NCBI RefSeq assembly: GCF_035083965.1
Contig: NC_089727.1
Span: 21,777,769-21,841,768, forward strand
DNA from: Branchiostoma lanceolatum
Lineage: Eukaryota; Chordata; Leptocardii; Amphioxiformes; Branchiostomatidae
Direction of reading: 5' to 3'
Length of the DNA: 64,000 nucleotides
Below are positions 23,832-35,200 of this stretch, one piece after another (positions within the stretch are counted from its first letter, which is position 1; each line of letters starts with the position of its first letter). The notes below the pieces were generated by a model. The model had not been told where the DNA came from. It did not search any database and was given only the letters and a program-made list of their open reading frames with translations. A program made the translations under genes and the position numbers.

Positions 23832-24606
23832 CTGTCATAGGAAGATAGATCTCACATTCTAAACACAGTATAACTTTATCCATTATAGTTATCAATTAAC
23901 TCAAGTAGTGAAAACAAGCTAAACAATAATTCCACATCTGATCATGATCACCTAAGTTGCTATCTTACATAATGTTATACACAGACTGTAGATCTCTATT
24001 TTACCAAACTAAACTATACAAAAGTCTCATACTGTAGAACTGTCAATTTTTGGTCAATATAAGATACAGTTCAAAATCCTACCATCTGTACAATTGCCTA
24101 TACATGTATTTGAGCCTATACAGTGTGTACATCTTTCCCTACTTACTATATACGCGCCTAAAGTCTCACATTTTTAAAACTTACTGTAGTCATACAATTG
24201 TGGCAGTATTCTGTCATCTTAAAAGATGAATCATCAAATCTGTTAATTATTTCTCATGATCTGATTGGCATGAATACAATATTCAATTGTAGTTTTACTC
24301 AAATAGTCTAACGCACATTCAAGTACATGTAGCTCTCCAAATTAGTCTGCAAGCTCTAAATGGACTGTCTCCAATTGTACCAAATTATTGCAGCAAACTA
24401 TGACTGTACGCTCAAACTTGTTAAGAGTAAGAAACATGATATTGATGATGATAATAATTGCAGCAACTTTGTGATCAGTTTTGGCTAATTTTCCTTGCGG
24501 CCACATGGATGTACCACACACAGGTAAAAGCAAATTAAATGTCACATCCTCAGTTTTGGCTTCAAATAAGATAACAACTTTCCACAAAAACTGCCACTGA
24601 ATTAAA

Positions 24607-24884
24607 AATCAATTTGCAAATGTATAAGGATCAAAACTCATCAAAGAGAGATTTTCCAGTAATTGCGCTGCCTTGTGCCATTTCACCAATTGCAAAGTTT
24701 TCGTAGTAATTTGGGGCAAAATATTGACACTGATTGGCCAATAAAAATCAATTTGTAATGTAGAAGGCTCAAAATTCATCAAAAATAGATTTTGCAGTGA
24801 TTGCACAGCCTTGTGCCATTTCGCCAATTGCAAATTTTTGTAGTAATTTCAGGCAAAACATAGGAGCCAATTCGCACTGATTGG
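24607..24884. repeat. tandem duplication, 139-bp offset
   Basis: Two direct copies share AATCAATTTG, CCTTGTGCCATTTC, CCAATTGCAAA and TAGTAATTT in the same order with substitutions between. No coding content. Confidence 0.6.
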
Positions 24885-25804
24885 TGTCAGTTAAAGCCAC
24901 TTTTGCAAAATTTAATGTTTTTCCTAAGTTTGCAGAATAAGGAGCAATCCTGTGAGATACTGTACATTTTCTGCAGCATTACAGCAATTCTTGTCTTGAC
25001 CACTGCGCAAATTTTAGAGATCAGTCGATGTCCGCACGTCACCGAACCAATCCAATTAGACTGTAGATTTTATGGATAAAAACATGTTGAACTCAAGGGC
25101 AATTTTGAAATTCAACCGTTTGTCGTTCATAGTGTGATGCCAGCTTTGAAATGTTACATGTTCCAATCAAAATGGCTGTAAAAATTTGATTTTATAATAC
25201 TGGTAAGTATATAGATCTGGAAAGTACTATTCCAGGGACCCTGTATAAATGGAGCATCAGGCCTCCCTTACTTTTCTTAATTATGTAGAGAGAGAGACAG
25301 ACGTATCCTTGAGTTATATCTTAACACTGATCCGGAGAAACTAGTACACAATTAAGTAAAACTTTCAAGAACTACATTCCTATCTTTACGATTCATCAAT
25401 AAATCTACATTGCTTAAAACATTGGTCCACTTTTAGATACTGCAGCATTAGGTATTTATCAATTTTATTATTACCACTCTGGCCGTATAATGAGTACAAT
25501 ATTACATTATATTCAATACCTCCTGAAGATTTTTTATAAGTCTACAAAAACTGAGTCAACACACTCAAAATCTGATCAAAATTTAAGCTGTATTTTTGTC
25601 AATTTTCAACACTGAGGCAATATATACAGGTCTAATAAGTTCTGTCACATGACTATTTTGTCAGAAATTAGTGTTTAATTTTTTTCTGAGGATGGCCGAA
25701 TATCTGCAAGAAATTTTGGTACATTTACATTGGAAAACAGCTCAAACTTTTACAGACTAACACACCTTTGTGTGAAAACTTTATGATATTCAACAGTGCT
25801 TCCA

Positions 25805-26280
25805 CCGGTGTCTTACACTCAGGTGTGTTGATACAGGTGTTCAACATACAGGTGTTTAACATTCAGGTGTCTTGATACATGTGTTATACACTTAGGTCTA
25901 TTGACACATATGTTGAACACGTATGTGTGCTACAGGTGATTGACCCTCATGTGTGTTAACAGATTTTAAACATTTAGGTGTGTTGATATATGTTTTCAAC
26001 ACTCAAGTGTGTTGACACAGGTATAAACACTTGAGGTGTGTTGACACAGGTGTTTAACACTCAGGTGTGTTCATTAAAGTGTATAACACTCAAGTGTGTT
26101 AACACAGGTATAAACACTTGAGGTGTGTTGACACATGTGTTTTACACTCAGGTGTGTTCATTAAAGTGTTCAACACTCAAGTGTGTTGACACAGGTATAA
26201 ACACTTGAGGTGTTTTGACACATGTGTTTAAACACCTTGGTGTGTCGACATGTGTGTTTAACACTCAGGTGTGTTGATGC
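25805..26280. repeat. CAGGTGT/ACACCTG minisatellite overlapping the GALNT10 3' end
   Basis: Short units built on CACTCAGGTGTGTTGACAC. ACTCAAGTGTGTT..ACACAGG recurs at 26001, 26088 and 26175, giving an exact 87-bp higher-order step. The right-hand end covers the GALNT10 stop codon (26258-26260) and its last codons, so coding sequence and repeat are continuous. Confidence 0.8.
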
Positions 26281-29200
26281 ACTTGCCGGTGTTCATCATG
26301 CGGAGGTAGGTAGAGTTGGTTTTCTCCCACGACCACTGCTGCATGGCATTCTTGTGGTCACACTCGCTCAAGAACAGGCTCTTACTGTCGCTGTTCCCCT
26401 CCAGACAGCCACCTGTCACCTTGTGGAGCAGCTGCTGTTTATCCTGAAAACAGCATAAAAGTAGTGTAGGGAATGTATTGTACAAGTTATCTTGAATTGT
26501 TTGTGTGGCTCTATTTTTGGAAAATTTGGACAGACCTCTTTACTGAAAAAGCATGACATTGCAAATGTTCATGGCATTTTCAAACAATTGTTTCAACAAT
26601 TCTAAACCTTCCTTTAGTCCACATGAAATAACTGAATTTACCATACTTTCCAGTTTTGAATTGCTTTACTGAAAGAATACAACCTCCATTTAGTAATAAA
26701 GACAGTCGCTACATATAGTATGTGAAGGATTGATGTGCCAGTTCTTTTGCATTATAAACACAATTAAGAGGCTTGCTTTGAGTGGACTACAGCAAAATTC
26801 CTGTCCGTAGTACATGGGAGAAGTAAAATAATTTCTGTTTGTGGACCTCTCAATGAAAAATATTGTTTTAACTGCAAGACGTGATTCATTGTTTTTCCTT
26901 AGTCCTACCACAATTCGAAGCAATGTCAAGCCCAAATCAAGGTCTACACATTTGACTTAAGCAGGCCAACAGGCAGGGTAGTTATGGGAGGGGAGCTGTG
27001 AGAAAATACTGATCTATTAGGCCACACCAATTTAATTTCTTGGTTAACAGATTTTTTTTTTAATTTAGCCCCCAAAAAAATCATGAAAACAGAAGGCTGG
27101 GGTGAAAACTTGCACCTGACCCTGTTCACTCCCTTAAACTGTGTGCACCAAAGTAAAAACATTCCTCTGAGATTCTTTTTTCATGTTGTTTTTCCAATGT
27201 ATAGCATTTAAAAAAAAAAATTTGTTCGGTTAACCAAGAAAATAAATTGGTCTGGCCTTAGCAACAATTGCAACACACCCAGCTGTGACCCTATGTCCTA
27301 ACAGACAGTGGAGTAAGCTTTGTCACATTATCATAAACCACTGACCTCATAGTAGAGCCAGTGCTGATTCCCCAACATCTGATGACAGGCGAACAGAATG
27401 AGCGTCCCCCCCTTCATCTGGGCATCAAAACAGAACGTACGCCCACGGGGACGGATGTCATTGTGCCAGCTCATCTGGAAATCCTAGAAAAAAAGGACAA
27501 CAGATTACAACAAGATTAATACATGTAGTGCAGGATTCCATATGGGTGTTTACCATTTATAATTATATACTTCAAAGCAAACATGATAGTGATGAGACCA
27601 ACTTTGCCATGACTTTCAAACATTGGTGTCTAACTCTCTGTCATACAAGTATCACTAACTCTTTCCAACATCAAAAATATGTTGTCTGTCACAGTCATAA
27701 AATTTAATATTCACCCCAAAGCAGCTATGTTTCCAGGTATGCGAATATCTGTTGACATTTTTAATAAACAAACAAACAAACATGCAAACCTGTTCTCCGT
27801 TCATAATCTTGCCGCCCTTCACACACTGGTCCAGTCGCACCTCCGCCTGACCTCCGCCATGTTTACTATCGATGCACAAGTTTGACGCCTTGTTCCGAAT
27901 CTGAAAACAACAAAGTTTAACAACAAATAAGATAAAGATTAAACAACAAACACTGGTAAACAAAGCATTTCCTTATCCAGATGATTAATAGGTTAAAGAG
28001 CCAGTGGTTTCAAAACAAAGAAAGAAACTACAAATTTATAATAGGATAAGGCCACACCAATTTAATTTTTTGGTTAACGGATTTTCATTTTTAATTTTAG
28101 CAAAATAAAAATCATTAAAACAGAAGGCGTGAAAACTTGCACCTGACCCTGTTCACTCCCTGAAACTGTGTGCACCAAATTAAAAACATTCCTCTGAGAT
28201 TCTGTTTTCATTTTTTTTTTTTCAATCTAGCATTCTTTAAACTTTAATTTTTTTTAATTTTTATTCTGTTAACCAAGAAAATAAATTGGTGTGGCCTAAA
28301 GAAATGACTTAAAGATGATTTCTATTTTAAAACATGACTCTAAAACATAAAGAGTACACTCCAGTATCTTAAAACTGTGGGTCAACTCTAATGCTAAATG
28401 TGCAGTTTTGGGGGTAAAGGTCCCATAGCCTTTTAGAGACCGTAGGGGCAGTGGGTTATCCACTGCATCTACATGTAGGACACAGAATTGGAAGGTGGAG
28501 CCCATCCCTCTCCTCCTACCGCCCTTTACCTTCCCAACAAAGTCAGGTTCCCATTTTTACACCTGGGTGGAGTGAGGAAAGTCGTGTAAAGTGCAAGCAC
28601 GAGGACAAAACGTCAAGACAGAAATGTGAGAAAAAAGAACTTGCGAACTCTCAATCTCATATAGTCTAGCCTGGCCATTTAAGGCCACCAGAAATGTAAT
28701 CTGTCATAATCTGATGCTAACACTGTACACATACAGTCTATTAGCGTATTATTGACAAGAGGGAGCCGGGACACATGTACATGTACCGGACTGGCCCTAA
28801 TCAGGTCAAGTCTGACTCAGGGGATGGTCACTTTGACAGACAAATTATTATGAAATTACCGTAGCAGTGCTCTAAAGCCACATCTATACTATACTCCAGC
28901 ACATAAAACACATTTTCAAGGCTAGAGTCAAATTTTCATTTGTGTTTTCATAAAAATAATACCTAGCACAATTGAATATTATGTTGTTACCAGTTCAAAC
29001 ATGCTTTTGTCTTTACTGAAAATCGACCATTTTCTGAACAAGTAGTTTAGGTACAGGTTCAGGTCCGGACCTGTACCTAAACCCGTGTACCTGTACCTAA
29101 AATTTGTTTAGGTACAGCTTTAGACAAGAGGGAGCTGGGACACATGTACAGAGGTAAGACCTCAACTGTGAATGGCCAATAAAAGACAACATTTCTGTCA

Positions 29201-32200
29201 ATTTAAACTGTATTGTCTTTTTTTTCTTGCAAAACGGTTTTCTTGCAAAAAGGTTTTAACAGTGACTCCCGTACCTCTCCCGATGCAGCAGGTTCTGGTT
29301 CCACTGGTGGATAGTGCAGGATGATATCCGGCGCCACTACCTTCATGAACCACTTGAAGGGTTTACACTTCAACCTCTCCCGCAGCTGCAGCTGTCCGGA
29401 GATGTCCCCCATGTTCGTCTGTCGCAGGTGCGGCCGCCGCCTGTACAGGTGCTCCTTGTACTCGTCCATCCAAACCTCTGCAACCCTCTTTAAGTTCTGC
29501 AAAACACGTCATAAAGAGAAAAAGGTGGAGACCAACACTCGCAGGTTCAAACCCAGGATGGGTCATACAACAACAAAAAAATACTTAAGAAATGGTTTAT
29601 ATTGCTTTCTCTGATTAACACTCAGCACTATGATAAAGAGAATATGGTATATGAACACACACCACTACTATTGGACTACCCCCTGCCATAGTGCTAGCAA
29701 AACTGTGTTGCTCAAAGGCTATAGAAAATAATGGAGATTGACATTGTATAGGGGATACACAAAAAGGCGTGGAAAGGACCTAATCAGTGACTGGATTTTG
29801 GTCAACACAACTTGATAGTTGAAAAGTTGTTCAGGAATGTGTACCGGTGTACTGGCTATATAAGACTGTCATTGCATGTTACAACTTCATACTGCTCAAT
29901 ATTGGCCATTTTGCATACTTACTAGTACAGCACTGTCAGTCCATGCAAAAAATGTGGATACTTTTGTTTCGGTCCTCAGTAATTCTTAAGTTCCAGATGC
30001 ATCAGATTTAATGCAACATAAAAAGATTGTTACTGACAATGTCATTATTCTTTCTCCCCCCTACCTTCTCCTTCTGAGACACAGTTAAAAGCATATATAA
30101 GAAATGTCGCCGCTCCGGATCTGAGGAGTTGCAAAAATAACTCAAACTCCTTACCTTTCCCAGGTTGACTCCAGCAGGTACCTTGTAGGGTACAAACTTC
30201 CTGTAGACATGTCCTACTCTGGAGCAGGGGGCATCCACCATCCTCCCACCACACTGCCACACCTGTAGGGAATGAAAATGGTTACAACTGTACAGGTGGC
30301 AATACAACTGTTACACCTGCACATGACTGTTAATACAACTGTCACATTAGCATGGAGCATCCACCATCCTCCCACCACACTGCCACACCTGGCGTAAATC
30401 AATTCAAAGTGTTACAACACTGCACTTATAGGCTGGGTTTACACAATGCATTCCCAATCACACTTTGAGTGTGCTCTGAGTGTGCTTGGAACTTTGTGTG
30501 TAGACCAGGCCACAGAATCTACAAATAAAACTGTATAAATTTGTGGCAAGAGAATTGTTACTGATGTGGGATCACTAGTACTGTCCTCCCTCATGTACAT
30601 GCTATAATAAGTATACTAGATAAAACTCTCAGACCACTATCCTCCCTCCACACTTTCACACATGCACATGTGGCAATCTAACTGTACATCTGCATACGTG
30701 GAAATACAAAAACTGTTACATTAGCATGGAGCATCCACCTTCCTCCTGCCAAACATGCACATTTGGCGGCACGGACTAGTATGAGTGTGTACATGTGACA
30801 AGATATCCACCCATCCTCACCTTAAATGACAGTTCGTACTGCTCCCCTCCCCAGATGTCCAGTCCGGGGTCGTACCCCCCTAGCTCCTCAAAGTACTCCC
30901 TGTCAACAGCAAACAACCCCCCTGCCATCACGGGGGACCTAAAAAAAGGACATATCTTTAAACACAGGTCATTCTTAAACAATTGAAGTGGCTAATCTTT
31001 GGCCATATACAAAAATAAAAAACACTGGCGATAATTTTTCAGCCTTGACTTGAGATCAGAACTGTGACTCACACTGGTTTGAATTTGTTTGCTTTCCATA
31101 ACCAGTAAATGGCATTCAGGCACAACATATCAGTTTTGTACAGTAGGACTAGTATACAAGCTGCTGGGTTAAGGATGGATCCCTACTCATTCTACTCTTT
31201 ACAAAAAGGGTGGTGGATTCTGTAACAAGTTCAAGATGTGGCTCTTCTCAAACAAGGGGCCTTCAGTTTTACGTCCCATCAAAGAGCACATCCCTGACCG
31301 AAACTAATTTTCACATGAGTTGAGCGAGGAAAAAGGTGTTACCGGTAAGTGCATTTCCAAAGTGCACAACATTGGGGCCTGCTAGGGATTCCAACAAAGA
31401 ACCTTTTAAAGTCTAAGTCAACAACCCTAACCACAAGACCAATTGCGACCTCCCTAGACCACCTTGCCAGAGTATGGGTCGCAATTGATGAGCAAACCTA
31501 CATCTCTGGAAGCTAATTTATTGCTATGTTGTTATTTCATGGGTGCGCTGAGTACCCTCTCTTTGCAGCCAGGGGCTGAATTACAAGGAGCTTACAAATT
31601 GGGGGTGGAGCTAAATCGCAACTTGCAAGAACATATGAAAATTACAACAATCAAAGGTAAATAATTACTCGAAGGGGTCGCTGGGGTCTGGGTTCTTGAT
31701 CTCGTCGGGGATGGGGATCCTCTTGTAGTACATCTCCCAGTCAAACGCACCGCGCATCGCGTCCCCCGCCTGAGTCTCGTAGTGGAAGTCGTCCTTGTCG
31801 ATGACATCGATGTTCGGACACACGATGGTCTTCTTGTTCAGTGCGATGGGTTCTGAAAGCAAGGGAGAAATTTGTGAAAATATCACTAATTTAAAAGTTC
31901 TTTACATGTAGTTTAGACGTTTGCTTTAAGGTCTGACTGCTTATAAGTTGAGAAAGTGGAGCAATTTAATATGCTCGTGATGAGGCTCTCCTCAAACATA
32001 GGACCTTTGCTTTTTAATTAATGTCACATCCCTGGATGTCCCTAATACAAGATAGGTACTCTAGATGAAATAGGTGTTAAGTGCAATACCAAAGGGCACA
32101 AAATTGCTAGAGATTTGAACCCAGAACCTTCAGATTCTAAGTCAACAACCCTAACCACATGACCACTAAGGTATGCAGCACGAACTATCGCATATAAACA

Positions 32201-35200
32201 TCTCCCCATACCTAGCAGAGGTGGTAGCCAGTTGACATTGGCCTCACAGTGAGAGTCCAGGAAGATGAGCACATCTCCCTTAGCAACCTGGGCGCCTAGC
32301 AACCGTGTGCGAATCAGGCCCTCCCGCTGCTTGGTGCGGACGACCCTGACCTTGGGAAATTTCGCCACATAGTCTTCCAACTCCTTCCCAAGATGGGCTG
32401 AAGGCAAAATAGCAATGATAAGAAAATGACTCAAAATATTTGTCAATCTGTCAAGATGTAAAAGAAGCCATTGTTAATTTGACATCAAATATGTAGACAG
32501 AAAATATTAAATTGTTTTCCAATTTTCTACATAGCCAATTTTCTTCAGGCTTCGATGTGCTACCATGGCATCAAGCCCTCTCAACAAATACAAAACAACA
32601 TAGTATCATACTTTATAGTGTCTAATTTTCAATTATAGTTTAAGGGACAGTTTTCCATTAATAACAGTAAACAGACTTTCCCCATTTAAAGTGACCAGTG
32701 GTTTGAGATTTAGCTTTTGTCCCTGACCCTGATGCCTCGCCAAAAACACAACCCCATACCAATAAGTTTCAAAATCTTTCAGATGCCAAAAACAAACCCA
32801 TGTCAAAAATGACAAAGTGACCAGTGCTTTGAAAATGAGGTATTGTCTCCGCCCCTGAGGCCTTGCCAAAAAAAGGAGTCCCACTCACCCCTGTCGCTGA
32901 AGTCGTCCACCAGGATGATCTCGTGGATGAGCTGTTCGGGCGAGCGGTTCAGCACGCTGTGGACCGTACGCAGCAGCGTCGTCCAGCCCTCGTTGTGGAA
33001 CGGGATCACCAGGCTGACGTCCGGCAGGTCACGAACGTACTTCTTATGCCCACAGCTGTTAGGAAGGACGAAATTTTATTATTTCATTTTACTAGTTTTT
33101 AAAAATCCATTTGGGCAAATACATGGTCATTTTCACTTGCCCGAACCAACTTTTCACTGTCCGAAAATTGGAATGACATATTTCTAATAGATGTATTTTT
33201 ACTTGACGCAAGGAATTTTTTTTAAAAATTTTCTACTTTACAGTTTATAATGTGATCTAGACAATCTTAAAGAAATGAGGTGAAGATATCTCAATGACTG
33301 TATTGGCTTGAAGTAACTTAGAGGTACAAGCTTTCAGAGATACTTGCTGGTCATAAATCTGGTGGTGTTTTTACTTGTGTGTCCGTTAAAATAAATCTGT
33401 TCTGTGATTCCCAATACTGTAAATACATTTAAGTTTGCGATGGTATGATGTATCATCATCATGATCGGATGCTTGCGGTTTTCGCAGCAGCCTCTTCACT
33501 GCGAACAAACAATTTAACCATAGTGCAAATGCTTCTTCCCACCTACTAGTACCAACTTGTTTCAACCCCGAACTAAAAACTATTATACATAATAGTAAAG
33601 ACAAGAAAATTAAACGTTCATCGGGACTCAGCCAAAACTTCCATGCAAGGAACTGTCCTGGGTGGTAAGAAGAGGGGTAGGCCACAGAAAAGATGGGAGG
33701 ATAATATCAGAGAATGGACTGTCAAGTGAGGCATTACTCAAAGTGAAACACTAACATGAACAGAAAACCGAGAATGGTGGAGAAAGATGAGATGTAGGTG
33801 AGAGGTTCCAAGAAGCAAATTTCCCTCACTTGGGATGCCTGATGTCCGGAATGGCCCTGTCTAGAGAGATCTTGTTGCTGGCCTTGATGTTGAAGCCACA
33901 TTCCTCGTACGCGTGCGGCCCTCTCTCCTCAGCTGTTAGGTCAGCTGGTTTCCCCTGTTCACCTGGACCTGAAGAATACAAGAATACACACATACCGTAA
34001 ATACATTTAAGTTCATGGGGCTTCTATTTTGTGGTAGAGAGAAAATGGAGTGTTCGTGGTGGTTTTAAGTTTGCATGTCAGACAATAGTAGACACGGGGT
34101 AGGAGGGCAACAAAATTTGTAAATGGTATTAAGTTCACAACTTACCGCAAAAAACGCAAACATAAAACCACCACAAACATTTCTGCATGTACTGCAAGTA
34201 AAGACTAAAGTCTCTCAAACTAAAGCCTCTGTCACACAGCCTAGCCATACTCATAATTAGTTACTAGTTGCTTTATCATTTTGCTTGCTTACCAGAGGAA
34301 GCCTTATCGATCACAGTAAGCGACAAAAATGAGCCAGCGGTAACTACACCGTACCCAAGCAACACAGCTTACTAAGGCCTCCTACTATAGTAACATTCTC
34401 CAGACCTTGGTTGGGAATTAAGCCTCTGTCACACATACTACCGTAGTAGCTGTCATAGCCTTACCCATCAGGATATTTCCCATTTTTCGTCATAATTTGC
34501 TCGTTCTCATTTAAATGTACCGATTGCCATGGTCAGCCTTTACGATTTGATATGAGCAAAATTACGGGCACCATTGATGCTTTCTTCATTTTCCCCCAAC
34601 ACCTATTATAATTCATGAAAAATGCACTGCGACATTACTTATGGTTTTGACTAATTGCCCTAAAAAAACGACTGTCGTCTGAGGAGACATGCAATATTTA
34701 AAAAGCAGACGAGAACGTAACGATTTAGTTCAGAGATTGACCGGTTAACTGGTGAATCCAGCTACCGAGGCCCTCCGACAAATCAAGTCAGAATGCCAGA
34801 TCACTCCTGTCACTGTTCTTGTACGCTGTGGAAGGGGGTTAATAATACATGTCGCCAAATTCTGTAACTTCACTTACCGTAAAGACATTCCTGACATTAA
34901 GATAGGTCATCTGTGGTTTGGAGTTGATCAACCTTCTAGTCTTTAAATTTAATTAAAAGTCACCTGTGTTACACATCTAACGTCCTGTTTCTGAATTGAA
35001 TGACGTCTAGCACCGACGCGAGATGGACTATGAGCCCAGAGTTCAGGAGAGGACGTTTGATACAAACAAGATTGAACTATTCTTTATTCAACTGCTAGGC
35101 ACACATGCAAGCATGCAGGGACCACACCAGTTTTACCGAGAGGTGTTTCCAAATTGCTACACCTGCAACAACCAACAATGAATTTTGACAAAACCAACTC

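Larger units (their letters stand above)
21481..25804. other. gene-free AT-rich intergenic stretch
   Basis: No reading frame with coding character on either strand. From about 22000 to 22760 the sequence is dominated by AAGAA/TTCTT runs, which makes the short open frames there uninformative. The stretch contains the inverse copy of the 10075 repeat, a foldback at 23655 and a 139-bp duplication at 24607. It is the downstream flank of GALNT10. Confidence 0.5.
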
